Positions 35,894 through 45,910 are shown, counted from the first letter of the stretch. The stretch is DNA of 64,000 nucleotides from JAFAGX01 sp963759875 (GCA_963759875.1 CAVXBB010000015.1:1984001-2048000), one strand, 5' to 3'. The notes: generated by a model not told the origin, from the sequence alone. Translations and numbers: made by a program.

Positions 35894-36379
35894 ATGATGC
35901 ACGTGAGCAGAATGAGAATTGGTTACGGCTGGGACTCGCACGAATTCAAAGCTGGTATTCCGCTGAAAATTGGCGGTGTAACTCTGCCGCATAACCAAGG
36001 ACTCGGAGGACATTCTGACGGAGACGTGCTTCTGCACGCTATCACCGACGCTCTGCTAGGCGCTGTTGCCGCGCCTGATATTGGAAATCTGTTTCCGCCC
36101 TCAGATCCGATGTGGAAAGGCGCAGATTCTGCCGTGTTCGTACGAGAAGCTCTAAAGCGAGTAGGCGCGGCTGGTTATCTTTTAACCAATATCGATTCGA
36201 CGCTCATTCTCGCAGCGCCGAAAATCGGTCCACACGCCGAAGCGATCCGGGGGCATGTGGCGGGATTGCTAGGAATCGCACCTGATTCTGTGGGACTAAA
36301 AGCCAAGACTCCTGAAGGTATGGGAACGGAGAACGCTGCAATCGCACACGTCGTAGTGCTGCTGGAGAAAAAGGCATAG
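35894..36379 (+). CDS. ispF: 2-C-methyl-D-erythritol 2,4-cyclodiphosphate synthase
   Basis: The 161-residue protein has the metal site GYGWDSHEF and the family signature GGHSDGDVLLHAI, then DIGNLFPPSDP and KTPEGMGTENAAIAHVVVLL. It closes the cyclodiphosphate in the MEP isoprenoid pathway. The ATG at 35912 (MRIGYG) fits the family start better than 35894. IspD is not adjacent. Confidence 0.95.
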   Translation: MMHVSRMRIGYGWDSHEFKAGIPLKIGGVTLPHNQGLGGHSDGDVLLHAITDALLGAVAAPDIGNLFPPSDPMWKGADSAVFVREALKRVGAAGYLLTNIDSTLILAAPKIGPHAEAIRGHVAGLLGIAPDSVGLKAKTPEGMGTENAAIAHVVVLLEKKA

Positions 36380-36463
36380 CCACAGAGAGCACGGAGCAAC
36401 GAACACCACAGCCCGGCTTTGTGCTCCTATGTGATCTTTTTATTCTCTGTGGGCAAATCTCTA

Positions 36464-36919
36464 ATGATCAGAATTGGCGTCATCTCCGACACTCACGGTT
36501 TACTTCGGCCAGAGGCGGTCGAGGCGCTCCGCGGATCGGAGTACGTCATCCATGCCGGCGACATTGGCGACCCGGGTATTCTGAGCAAACTGGCAGAAAT
36601 TGCACCGGTCACGGCCGTGCGCGGCAATGTGGATCGTGAGAGCTGGGCGCACAACATTCCCGAGACAAACGTGCTGGAAGTTTCCAGCGTTTCGATTTAC
36701 GTGCTCCATGATCTTCATCAGCTGGACGTGAAGCCAGAATCAGCCGGCTTTTCAGCGGTCGTGTTCGGGCACAGCCACGTTGCGAAGCAAGACTTCAAAA
36801 AAGGCGTGCTCTACTTCAATCCGGGGAGTGCTGGCCCCAAGAGATTTAAGTTGCCGGTCAGCGTAGGACGTCTCTCAGTCGCGGACGGCAAAATCCTGGC
36901 AGAACTTATATATCTGTAA
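36464..36919 (+). CDS. YfcE/MJ0936-type metallophosphoesterase
   Basis: The ATG at 36464 gives 151 residues beginning MIRIGVISDTHG. All calcineurin-like motifs are present: SDTHG, HAGDIGD, RGNVD and GHSHV. The small size matches the YfcE/MJ0936 phosphodiesterase group. Upstream in-frame codons to 36419 lie in non-coding-looking sequence. Substrate unknown. Confidence 0.9.
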   Translation: MIRIGVISDTHGLLRPEAVEALRGSEYVIHAGDIGDPGILSKLAEIAPVTAVRGNVDRESWAHNIPETNVLEVSSVSIYVLHDLHQLDVKPESAGFSAVVFGHSHVAKQDFKKGVLYFNPGSAGPKRFKLPVSVGRLSVADGKILAELIYL

Positions 36920-37044
36920 TGCTCGTGCAGACCAGACGCCCCTCGTCCGGTCATGCTTGGGCATCTGCGGAGATTCGCTTCAGTGAGCGCGGACGTGACC
37001 GACCCTCTACGTGCTTCAAGGAATGATTCGCTACAATCCCAGCA

Positions 37045-38283
37045 GTGTCGATCGAATTTCTCATTGAAAATCGGGCAGGAAGCGCACGTGCCGGACGACT
37101 CAAAACTCCGCACGGTGAAGTGGAGACGCCCGTATTCATGCCCGTAGGGACCGTTGCTTCCGTTAAAGGTGTGCCCCAGGACGTGCTTGAGGAACTCGGA
37201 GTTGAGATTCTCCTCGGCAACACCTATCACCTGTACCTCAGGCCAGGAGTCGAGCAGGTTCGAAAGCTGGGCGGCTTGCACCGGTTCATGTCCTGGCCGA
37301 GGGCAATACTCACCGATTCCGGAGGTTTTCAGGTGTTCAGCCTGAGTGACCTGCGCAAGGTTAGCGAAGCAGGCGTGACGTTTCGCTCGCACCTGGATGG
37401 GTCTCAGCCACTTCTTCAGCCCGGAGACTGCGACGCAGGCTCAGATTGGCTTGGGCGCGGACATCATCATGGCGTTCGACGAATGTACGGAGTACCCCGC
37501 CCAACCCGGCCGCGTGCGGGAGTCAATGGAATTGACCCTCAGGTGGGCAGAGAGGAGCAAGAAGTATTTCGAAGAACACAAGGGTGAAGTGCCGTGGGGC
37601 AATTTTTCCAATTTCCAATTTCCGATTGCCGGGTCTACTGACATTCGAAACGCGAAACTCGAAACTCGAAACTCCCGTGCGGCGCAGGCGTTATTCGGCA
37701 TTGTCCAGGGCGGTATGGATCCGGTGCTGCGCAAGGAATCCGCCGAGCGGACAGTTCAGATAGGGTTCCCCGGCTACGCGATTGGAGGTCTCAGCGTGGG
37801 CGAGCCACGCCATATTACGCGCGAGATCGTCGAAGCTACAGTCGAGCATCTCCCTGTCGACAAGCCTCGTTACCTCATGGGCGTGGGCACGCCGGAAGAG
37901 ATTGTCGAATACGCCGAATCTGGGAATCGACATGATGGATTGCGTCCTTCCCACCCGTGCGGCGCGCCATGGCCTTCTTTTTACATCTGAGGGCCGAATT
38001 TCGATCAAGCAGGCGCAGTATGCCGGTGACGAAGCTTGCGTGGATCCGAATTGCCGGTGCCAAGTCTGCGCCCGCTACTCCCGAGCATATCTTGCGACAC
38101 TTGTATGCTTCGAATGAGGTCCTCGCCCAGACCCTCAATACCGTCCACAACCTGAGCTTCTACCTTGACACCATGCGAGCGGTACGTCATTCTATTTCTC
38201 TTGGGAGAGGGGCCCGTTTTCTATCCGAGGTCGGTCTCAAGCCAAGCCATAGCTCGGCAACCCCTGAAGTCGTCCGAAGCTGA
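37045..38283 (+). CDS. tgt: Queuine tRNA-ribosyltransferase, frame-broken, with a repeat insertion
   Basis: It starts at GTG 37045. The catalytic aspartate region TDSGGFQVFSL is in the first frame. The zinc site (CRCQVCARYSRAYL) and NTVHNLSFYLDTMR are in later frames. Breaks lie near 37395, 37922 and 38093; each is restored by removing one base. Between EVPWG and AAQALFGIVQGGMDP is an in-frame extra segment of about 25 residues (37601-37676) absent from the family as I know it. The enzyme exchanges guanine 34 for preQ1. It lies upstream of yajC-secD-secF, a common arrangement. The 3' end is uncertain. Confidence 0.85.
37601..37676. repeat. Repeat-derived insertion inside tgt
   Basis: The segment holds TCCAATTTCCGATT (37614-37627), which recurs inverted at 5177-5190, and three perfect tandem GAAACTC heptamers (37654-37674). 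Both lie within the extra residues that interrupt the conserved tgt sequence. The length keeps the local frame open. Confidence 0.6.
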
Positions 38284-38388
38284 AGGAATCTCCGGCCTGA
38301 TAACGCTAGAAACTCCGGCGGTAAATTCCAATCGGCAGTGCGTCGATAGGCGCCTGGTTCTCGCAGACATTAGAAAGCATCAGTCTTG

Positions 38389-38726
38389 ATGAATGCACAC
38401 GCATTGCTGGCGGTACAAACGGGCAGCGGATCCATGGGCTGGCTCGGCTTCGCGCCGCTGATCTTCATTTTTGCCATTTTTTACTTTTTGCTGATCATGC
38501 CGCAGCAGCGCCGGCAGAAGAAGTGGCAGCAGATGCTGAGCGAATCTGAAAACGGGCGACAAGGTAGTCACCAGCCGGAGGCCTTCGCGGCACTATTATC
38601 GCTCTAAAGGACGATTACCTGCACTCTGCGGGTTCCGCCAGACAATTTGCGCATGGAAGTCAGCCGAGGCTTCGGTGGTCTTCGGTCACAACGCCGGAAG
38701 AACCAAATAAGGTGGCAGCTAAGTAG
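38389..38726 (+). CDS. yajC: Preprotein translocase accessory subunit, frame-broken
   Basis: The N-terminal helix (LGFAPLIFIFAIFYFLLIMP) followed by QQRRQKKWQQML is typical of YajC. After about residue 55 the conserved LKTGDKVVTSGGL, GTIIALKDDYLHL, RVPPDNLRMEVSRA and VVSVTTPEEPNK are recovered only by changing frame several times up to a stop at 38726. Each break is explained by one extra base. The gene lies upstream of secD as in most bacteria. Confidence 0.85.
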
Positions 38727-38774
38727 CGCGTGCAGCCGGCGATGCATTCTCATAGGGTGTGAGCAGTTTAATTT

Positions 38775-40403
38775 ATGAATAAGAACCTGGGCTGGAAAGC
38801 TATTGTTATCGCAATCACTCTGATTGGTTTTTCTCTTCGGCATTTTCGGGGTTCCCCAGAGTTTGTCTGGCCGCGGCTTAGCTGGCCGCGATGCAGAAGC
38901 GCATTCACCTGGGGCTGGACCTCAAGGGCGGGACGCACCTGATCCTGCAGGTGCAGGTAAACGATGCGGTCAATGTCGACTCGGACAACGCGCTCGAGCG
39001 GCTGAAGGCCGACATGCGCGCCCACAAGATCAACTACACCGAGATCACCAAGCCCGACCCGGTCAACAACCCCGACAAGATTGTCATCAAAGGCGTGCCA
39101 CCGGAATCCGAGTTCCGACTTCGCGCTCCATCGTCAGCGATCGTCTGCCGGAGTACGACCTGGCTTCGGGCGCTGAGAATACCTGGACTGTCTCCATGAA
39201 GCCGCAGGCCTTGACTGACCTGAAGAATCGCGCCGTGACGCAGGCCATTGAAACCATCCGCAACCGAATTGACCAGCTTGGGCGTGAGCGAGCCGGTCAT
39301 TGAAGAGCACGGTCTGGGGCAATACCAGATTCTGGTGCAGCTTCCCGGCGTGGACGATCCGGCGCGCGTGAAAGAAATCATGCAGTCCACGGCCATGCTG
39401 GAAATCCGGCAAGTCGCTCGGCGGGACCATATCCGAGCGAGCAGCAGGCTCTGCAGGACAAGGCGGAGTTTTGCCGCCGGATACGGTCTTGTTGCCAGGG
39501 ACAAAGCATCGGAACCAGGCAATCCGACGAAGGACGCAGTGTGGTACCTGGTGTCCCGGGCCTCCGCAGTCACAGGACGTGACTTGCGCGAAGCTGAACC
39601 CTCCAGAGACGAAAACGGACAACCTGCCGTCCAGTTCAATCTCACCAACGAGGGCGGCCGGCGGTTCGCCGCGTTTACCGGCGCTCATGTCGGCGACAAC
39701 CTGGCCGTGGTGCTCGACAACAAGGTCCAGGAAGTTGCGGTCATCAAAGAACAAATTCACGACACGGGCGTCATTAATGGGCGGTTTACCGAGCAAGCAA
39801 GCTAAGGATCTCGCCATGATTCTTCGCTCAGGCGCTCTGCCTGCAGGCATCAAGTACCTGGAAGAGCGTACGGTGGGGCCATCGCTGGGAACGGATTCGA
39901 TCCGTGCCGGCGTTACTGCCGCGGTGATCGGCATGTTGGCGGTGCTGATCTTCATGCTGGTCTACTATCAGGCGCCGGAATCAATGCAGACGTTGCGTTG
40001 ATCTTGAATCTGATCATATTGCTGGGATTCCTGGGTTTCAGCGGCGCGACGCTGACTTTGCCGGGAATTGCCGGAGTGATATCTGACGGTCGGCATGGGC
40101 GTGGATTCAAATGTGCTGATTTTCGAGCGCATTCGCGAAGAGCTGCGAAATGGCAAAACGCCGCCTTCGGCGGTGGAACAGGGCTTCGGCCATGCCTGGA
40201 TCACCATCGTTGACACGCACGTGACGACAATCGTTTCGGCGGTCATTCTGTTTATCTTTGGCACCGGGCCGGTGAAAGGATTTGCGGTGACGCTGAGCTT
40301 TGGTCTATTCGCCAACCTATTCACGGCCGTATTTGTGTCGCGCGTGATCTTCGACTGGGTTTTGACCCGCAAGCAGCGCGGCGAAGCGTTGAGCATTGGA
40401 TAG
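38775..40403 (+). CDS. secD: Protein translocase subunit SecD, frame-broken
   Basis: Segments in different frames line up with SecD: N-terminal helix, GLDLKGGTHLILQV, SIVSDRLPEYDL, RNRIDQLG-VSEPVIEEHG, VLPPDTVLLPG, VQFNLTNEGGRRFA and ILRSGALPAGIKYLEERTVG. The C-terminal helices contain ADVALILNLIILLGFLG, GVDSNVLIFERIREEL and TIVSAVILFIFGTGPVKGFA. At least seven breaks are present. SecDF uses the proton gradient to pull exported proteins through SecYEG. An essential export gene with breaks this dense is more likely mis-sequenced than dead. Confidence 0.88.
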
Positions 40404-40452
40404 TAGCGTTTTACTAGCGAGGGCTATTAAGGCTAGAAAGGTTTTAAGCAGC

Positions 40453-41663
40453 GTGGAATTTTTTCGCAATCCAAACATAGATTTCCTCGGCAAGAAGTGG
40501 TACTTCCTCGCGTTTTCGTTGGTCTTCAGCGTGGCTGGCGTGATTTCCATGCTGTTTTGGCACGGCATTCCGCTGGGAGTTGATTTTCGTGGTGGCACGC
40601 TGGTCTATGTGAAGTTCGTCGCAGACGCCAAACGACAATGCAATCCGGGCCGCTATGGACCACGCCGGATTGCATAATGCTCGTATTCAGCGTTTCGGCG
40701 CTGCTACGAGTAACGAAGTTTTGATTGACGTCTCGCGAAAAGGAAACCAGCGAGCAGGCGCTCGACCGGGCAAAACACAGATCATCAATGCGCTAGAGAC
40801 CAATGCGCCAGCCTGATAAGCAGGACCTGAACAACTCCAGTGCTCTCAGCATAGCAAGATTATCTTTTGCAGAGAGATCCGCTTCACCGGGTACGGATGC
40901 CGATCAGCGATATGGACGGCTCGCGCAGGCTATAGTGGACTATCGCGACAAGACCAAGGGTGGCGTGCTGAGTTCGATGGACGAACTCAAGGGGGTTGCC
41001 GATCCCGCGGTCATCGCTTCTCTGCACGATGGATTCTTTCTCTCAAATTTTGGCGTGCGGAACGTGGAAATCGTCGGTCCCCAGGTGGGAAAGCAGCTGC
41101 GAACGCAGGCTAAACTAGCGGTTCTTTATTCCCTGGCTGGAATGCTGGTATATCTTGCTTTCCGCTTCGAGTGGATTTATGGAGTAGCCGCGGTAATAAC
41201 TGTCTTCCACGATACGTTGATCACCGTGGGAGCGTTTTCGCTCATGGACAAAGAGATTTCGTTAACGGTAATCGCTGCCATCCTTACCCTGATCGGTTAC
41301 TCGAACAACGATACCATCGTGGTTTTCGACCGTATCCGCGAGAACTTGAAGCTGATGAGGCGGGAAAAGCTGTCGGAAATTGTCAACCGCAGCATCAATC
41401 AAACCTTGAGCCGGACCATTCTTACGGCAGGCTTAACGTTCCTGACCGTTCTCGCGTTATTCCTGTTTGGCGGAGAGGTGTTGCACGGCTTCTCCTTTGC
41501 CCTGGTGATAGGCATCTTGATCGGGACCTATTCGTCAATTGCCATCGCTGCGCCGATTCTCGTGGCATACCAAGATTGGCGGGCGAATCGGGGAAAGCAG
41601 GTGCTGACGGTGGCGCCCGGCAAACAGAGCAGCCGCCGGGAGAAGGTAAAGGCGAAAGCCTGA
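40453..41663 (+). CDS. secF: Protein translocase subunit SecF, frame-broken
   Basis: It starts at GTG 40453 with VEFFRNPNIDFLGKKWYF, first helix and GIPLGVDFRGGTLVYVKF. Breaks between 40625 and 40860 hide the segment NAIRAAMDHAGLHNARIQRF. The last frame (to 41663) carries five helices and the SecF motifs ITVFHDTLITVGAFSL, IGYSNNDTIVVFDRIRENL and SRTILTAGLTFLTV. It follows secD by 50 nt and forms the SecDF complex. Confidence 0.9.
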
Positions 41664-41833
41664 GCGCCGATATCCGGCCGCCCGGCTACCTGTGCCGGAT
41701 GTTTGTGATTACTTGACATTTGCGTTAGTATCATCCGGTTTTCAGTTCGGCCGGACGGGAATCATATTGCTGGGAGCAAGGAGCAGCCTGTCGGTGTCTA
41801 AGATTAGTTAGGGACTAGTGTAGGAGAACCTTC

Positions 41834-42577
41834 ATGTTTGAAGACAGCCTAATTGAATCGGGTGGAAGACTAAGCACCAAGCGGGGGATGACGACTACGA
41901 TATCGTTCCTTCTGCAGGTCGTCTTGGTTGGCATTCTGGTGTTGATTCCACTGCTGTTTACCGAAGCATTGCCCAAAACCCAGTTGATGACGTTTTTGGT
42001 CGCTCCCCCGCCGCCTCCGCCACCACCGCCTCCGCCGGCTGCGGCTCCTGTGCACGTTGTTAAGCAAGTGCAGACGGACATCGTAAACGGGCAACTGCGC
42101 ACTCCTACCAAGATCCCGGAGAAAGTTCAGATGATTAAGGAAGACGAAGCGCCGCCGCCAGTTATGTCCGCCGCTGGCGTGGTTGGTGGCGTTCCGGGTG
42201 GAGTTCCGGGTGGTTCCATGGGAGGTGTGATTGGCGGCATTATCAGCTCCACACCGGTAGCCGTGCCTAAAGTAGCCACACCACAGCGGGTACGCGTGTC
42301 GCAGGGCGTAACTCAAGGATTGTTAATCCGCAAAGTTCAGCCCGCCTATCCACCCCTGGCGCGGCAAGCACGCATCCAAGGAAGTGTGCTGCTGCAGGCC
42401 GAGATCAGCAAAGAAGGGACAATCCAGAATCTGCGCTTAATCAGTGGTCACCCCATGCTCGCACCGGCCGCTATCGAAGCCGTCAAGCAATGGAGATACA
42501 AACCCTACATCTTGAACGGCGAGCCGGTGGAAGTGGAAACGCAGATCACGGTGAACTTTACCCTATCGGGCGGATAA
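41834..42577 (+). CDS. TonB family energy transducer
   Basis: The 247-residue protein has AGGAGA upstream, one membrane helix (about 20-44), a proline run (PPPPPPPPPPP) and a Gly-rich linker. The C-terminal TonB domain contains KVQPAYPPLARQARIQGSVLL and VKQWRYKPYILNGEPVE. It carries energy from ExbB/ExbD to outer-membrane receptors. First gene of an operon with exbB, two exbD genes and a TPR lipoprotein. Confidence 0.93.
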   Translation: MFEDSLIESGGRLSTKRGMTTTISFLLQVVLVGILVLIPLLFTEALPKTQLMTFLVAPPPPPPPPPPPAAAPVHVVKQVQTDIVNGQLRTPTKIPEKVQMIKEDEAPPPVMSAAGVVGGVPGGVPGGSMGGVIGGIISSTPVAVPKVATPQRVRVSQGVTQGLLIRKVQPAYPPLARQARIQGSVLLQAEISKEGTIQNLRLISGHPMLAPAAIEAVKQWRYKPYILNGEPVEVETQITVNFTLSGG

Positions 42578-42673
42578 ATTTCGACTAGGTTGTGAACGAA
42601 ACCCGTTTGATGCCAACTTAATGGTTCGCCCTTTTGTAAGCGATACGCAATTCGACGATTTCTGAGGAGGAAA

Positions 42674-43435
42674 ATGCAACTCATGTTCGTAGCCAATTTA
42701 GCACCACACGCACTTGGTCATTTATCTTCGGCTGCCACCTGGCTCTTTCAGGAGCAGCCTATCGGTTGGGACCCAATCTCGCTTTGGCACCAGATGGGCT
42801 GGATGGCCAGAGGCGTGGTCATCATTCTTTTCATCATGTCTGGCTGGTCAATCGGCGTGATGATCGATCGCTGGATGGCTTTTAGCGCTGCCAGAAAGCA
42901 ATCGCGAGCATTTGCACCCGCAGTTGCGGGCGCACTGCGCGACGGCAAAATTGATGAAGCAATCAAGGTGGCCGAACGCAACAAGAAGAGCCACCTGGCG
43001 AAAGTTGTCACAGCCGGTCTTATGGAATTCCGCGCGCATCAGGAAAGCGGGGAAATTCCGGGCGAGACGATCGAGGCCTCCAAGCGAGCCTTGGAGCGCA
43101 CCGAAGCGATCGTGCACGCGGAATTAAAGCGTGGTCTTGGCGGCTTAGCGACGATCGGCTCGACCGCACCATTCGTTGGCCTATTCGGAACCGTGATGGG
43201 AATTTTGAACGCGTTCCGTGGCATTTCTGAGCAGAAGGCTACCGGTCTGGGTGCCGTCGCGGGTGGTATCGCCGAGGCGCTGGTCACCACAGCTATCGGC
43301 TTGTTCGTAGCCATTCCGGCGGTCATGATGTTCAACTATTTGACAGGCCGCGTGGAAGCTTTCGACGTTGAGATGGATAACTCATCCAGCGAACTGATCG
43401 ACTACTTCCTCAAGCGGCGAGGCGTACGCCGATAA
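42674..43435 (+). CDS. exbB: MotA/TolQ/ExbB proton channel protein
   Basis: The 253-residue protein has three membrane helices: VVIILFIMSGWSIGVMIDRW, a second in LATIGSTAPFVGLFGTVMGIL, and a third in GGIAEALVTTAIGLFVAIPA, the TolQ/ExbB channel signature. GAGGAGG precedes the ATG. It forms the stator around the ExbD dimer in the Ton motor. Confidence 0.93.
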   Translation: MQLMFVANLAPHALGHLSSAATWLFQEQPIGWDPISLWHQMGWMARGVVIILFIMSGWSIGVMIDRWMAFSAARKQSRAFAPAVAGALRDGKIDEAIKVAERNKKSHLAKVVTAGLMEFRAHQESGEIPGETIEASKRALERTEAIVHAELKRGLGGLATIGSTAPFVGLFGTVMGILNAFRGISEQKATGLGAVAGGIAEALVTTAIGLFVAIPAVMMFNYLTGRVEAFDVEMDNSSSELIDYFLKRRGVRR

Positions 43436-43522
43436 GTTAAAAGGATTGGCTGCAGCCTGAGTTGCTGGTCGGCGCTGGGCTCGAGCCCGGCGCCCGCTTA
43501 CGCGCCGAGCCAAGGAGAGGTT

Positions 43523-43975
43523 ATGTCGCTTGCAAAACGAAATGAAGGGGCCAAGGTAAACTCCGACATCAATGTCACGCCGATGGTGGACGTGATGCTG
43601 GTGTTGTTGATCATCTTCATGGTGATCACGCCCATGTTGCAGAAGGGCGTGAGTGTAGACCTTGCCAAAGTAAATAATCCGGAGCAGATGCCGGACGCCG
43701 ATAAAGAAGACGCCCTGGTCGTCGCGGTTATGCGCGACGGCAAGGTCTTCTTTGGAAATGACCGAACTGACCCCGATCAACTTACTCAAAAGGTGAAAGA
43801 CCGGTTGGCGAACCGCGTGAACAAGGAAGTTTTTGTTCGTGCTGACGCTCGTGCGAAGTTCGGGTCTGTAGTACAGGTCGTGGACAATGTCCGGGCTGCC
43901 GGCGTCGATCAGTTAGGTCTGCTGACTGATCAAAAGAAGAGCACCAATGCGCCACCGGCCCCTAGCGGTTCATAG
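43523..43975 (+). CDS. exbD: Biopolymer transport protein ExbD (first copy)
   Basis: The 150-residue protein has N-terminal NVTPMVDVMLVLLIIFMV, the ExbD helix with its proton-carrying aspartate (VDVMLVLL), then a periplasmic domain. AAGGAGAG lies upstream. First of two exbD paralogues in tandem. Confidence 0.93.
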   Translation: MSLAKRNEGAKVNSDINVTPMVDVMLVLLIIFMVITPMLQKGVSVDLAKVNNPEQMPDADKEDALVVAVMRDGKVFFGNDRTDPDQLTQKVKDRLANRVNKEVFVRADARAKFGSVVQVVDNVRAAGVDQLGLLTDQKKSTNAPPAPSGS

Positions 43976-43987
43976 AGGAGAATTTTT

Positions 43988-44428
43988 ATGGGAATGGCAG
44001 TCGGCCCCAGCGGGGGCCAGAACGCTAACATAAATGTGACGCCACTCATTGACGTGTTGCTGGTGCTGTTGATCATCTTTATGGTGATCACACCGTTGAC
44101 GCCAAAAGGGCTTGAAGCTTTGGTGCCGCAGCCTCCGCCGCCGAATCAACCCAAGAACCAGGCCCCGGATCGCACCGTCGTCGTACAACTAATTGATCGG
44201 GGACCCGGTCAGACTCCGGCTCTCAAGATCAACCAGGAAGATACGACTTGGGACGGTCTACAAAGCCGCCTTACCGACATATTTAAGACCCGAGCGGAAA
44301 AGGTAATGTTTGTCAAAGGCGATGACAACGTTCCCTTTGCTGACGTGGCCAATGTTATCGACATTGCGCACGCGTCGGGCGTCGACAAAGTAGGCCTGAT
44401 TACGGCAAAAATTGAGGCAGGCGGCTAG
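43988..44428 (+). CDS. exbD: Biopolymer transport protein ExbD (second copy)
   Basis: The 146-residue protein starts 12 nt after the first copy with GAGGAGA upstream. The helix is NVTPLIDVLLVLLIIFMV with the same aspartate. The periplasmic part is Pro/Gln-rich (QPPPPNQPKNQ) and differs from copy one, so the ExbD pair may be a heterodimer. Confidence 0.93.
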   Translation: MGMAVGPSGGQNANINVTPLIDVLLVLLIIFMVITPLTPKGLEALVPQPPPPNQPKNQAPDRTVVVQLIDRGPGQTPALKINQEDTTWDGLQSRLTDIFKTRAEKVMFVKGDDNVPFADVANVIDIAHASGVDKVGLITAKIEAGG

Positions 44429-44521
44429 AACGTTTCGTCGGATATCCCTTGTCTCAGAACCGGATGGGTCGCCGAAGTTGCAAGGTCTCGTTATTTCTTC
44501 GCGAGGGAGACTTATAAGGAA

Positions 44522-45349
44522 ATGAAAAATAGCATACGTGTGCTGGCGCTCATTGCGCTCGGCTTATTGTTGGTTTCTGCCAGTGCCTGCAGTAAGCTGA
44601 GGGCACGCGATCAGCTTAATAAAGGTGTTTCGTCCTATAAAAACGCGCGTTACGAACAGGCAATCGATCATTTTCAGCAAGCAGTCTCACTGGATCCTAG
44701 CCTCATCAATGCCCGGCTTTATTTAGCTACTGCTTATGCTCAGCAATACATTCCCGGTGTGGATGCAGAAGATAATACCCGCATGGCAACGCAAGCCATC
44801 GATCAGTACAAAGCTGTACTGGAGCGCGATCCCAAGAATGTCAATAGTGTCAAAGGTATCGCATATCTTTATCTGCAGATGAAGAAGTTTGAGGACGCTA
44901 AGACCTACTACCGGAAAGCGCTCGAAGTGGATCCGAATGACCCCGAACCGTACTATTCGGTCGGTGTGATCGACTGGACGCAATGTTATCAGCCGCGCAT
45001 GGAAGAACGGGCAAAGCTGGGCTTAAAACCGGAAGAGATGTTGAATGCCAAAAACAAGGACCAGAAGAAGCTCTGCGAGCAACTCAAAGACAAGAACGGT
45101 CCGCTCATTCAGGACGGCATTGATGCGCTGAATAAGGCCCTTCAGTTGCGTCCCGACTACGATGATGCCATGGCATACATGAACCTCATGTACCGGGAAA
45201 AGGCCGATGTGGACTGCGAGGATCCTGCGGCTCGAGCGGCCGATCTGAAAACTGCCGACGAATGGGTTGACAAGACCATGGCCACCAAGAAAGCGAAAGC
45301 CGAGAAACAGCCCGGAGCTCAGGGCATCACTATGGATCAAGCGAAGTAA
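44522..45349 (+). CDS. TPR-repeat lipoprotein
   Basis: The 275-residue protein has a lipoprotein signal ending SASAC, then TPR repeats (YKNARYEQAIDHFQQAVSLD; FEDAKTYYRKALEVDPNDPE) and further helices with LNKALQLRPDYDDAMAYMN. A Lys-rich tail follows. Last gene of the Ton operon, before the terminator at 45397. The position suggests a scaffold for the Ton machinery; function not shown. Confidence 0.88.
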   Translation: MKNSIRVLALIALGLLLVSASACSKLRARDQLNKGVSSYKNARYEQAIDHFQQAVSLDPSLINARLYLATAYAQQYIPGVDAEDNTRMATQAIDQYKAVLERDPKNVNSVKGIAYLYLQMKKFEDAKTYYRKALEVDPNDPEPYYSVGVIDWTQCYQPRMEERAKLGLKPEEMLNAKNKDQKKLCEQLKDKNGPLIQDGIDALNKALQLRPDYDDAMAYMNLMYREKADVDCEDPAARAADLKTADEWVDKTMATKKAKAEKQPGAQGITMDQAK

Positions 45350-45396
45350 TGCGCATCTCCTGAGTGGCTTTCAGTTGCGGAACAACTAAGCATTCG

Positions 45397-45421
45397 CCCC
45401 TTCGCACCCGAAGGGGTTTTT
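45397..45421 (+). terminator. Intrinsic terminator after the Ton operon
   Basis: CCCCTTCG (45397-45404) pairs perfectly with CGAAGGGG (45409-45416), 4-nt loop, followed by TTTTT (45417-45421). It lies 48 nt after the TPR lipoprotein stop. Confidence 0.9.
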
Positions 45422-45454
45422 GCTTTGGACAGCTATAAGCGGCGGAGCATAGAA

Positions 45455-45910
45455 ATGGAACCAGCGCAAGGACGGACGCAAGCGTCGATTTCCCGAATCC
45501 TGGTGGCTACCGACTTTTCACCGCAGGCTGAACTAGCACTTGGTTGGGCAGTCCGGATGGCTGAGCAATTCAGTGCGAAGCTGATTCTGCTTCATGTGAT
45601 CGACATCTTCAGTCTGGCTGAACTGAGCTGTCGCGCTGTAGGAAGCGATTTTCTGCTTCCCATGCTCCGCGATGAAGCGAAACAGAACATGCAGAAATGG
45701 GAAGCACGCATTCCACGCGGCGAAGGCTTGATCCGCGAAGGATCCCCCAGACCTGTAATCGTGGAAGCAGCGGTGGAACTGGATTGCCAGATGATTGTTA
45801 TGGGCACCCACGGCAGGTCTGGTCTCGCCCATTTGCTGTTGGGCAGTGTCGCTGAGTATGTGGTGCGGTATAGCAAAGTTCCGGTGCTGACGGTACAGCT
45901 GCATGTTTAA
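45455..45910 (+). CDS. Universal stress protein
   Basis: The ATG at 45455 has GGAG 8 nt upstream and gives 151 residues. UspA fold: ISRILVATDFSPQAELALGW at the N terminus and the ATP-binding MGTHGRSGLAHLLLGSVAEYV near the C terminus (G-x2-G-x9-G-S/T). Its stop overlaps the biotin carboxylase start by 8 nt, so the two are co-transcribed, an unusual pairing. Confidence 0.92.
   Translation: MEPAQGRTQASISRILVATDFSPQAELALGWAVRMAEQFSAKLILLHVIDIFSLAELSCRAVGSDFLLPMLRDEAKQNMQKWEARIPRGEGLIREGSPRPVIVEAAVELDCQMIVMGTHGRSGLAHLLLGSVAEYVVRYSKVPVLTVQLHV

Noticed and set aside
37654..37674. CRISPR-like array
   Set aside because: Three tandem heptamers without spacers, inside a coding gene. No CRISPR repeats or cas genes were seen anywhere in the window.
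38775..40403. Programmed frameshifting in secD
   Set aside because: Too many breaks at unrelated sequences, no slippery site plus stem-loop arrangement, and the same pattern in neighbouring unrelated genes.
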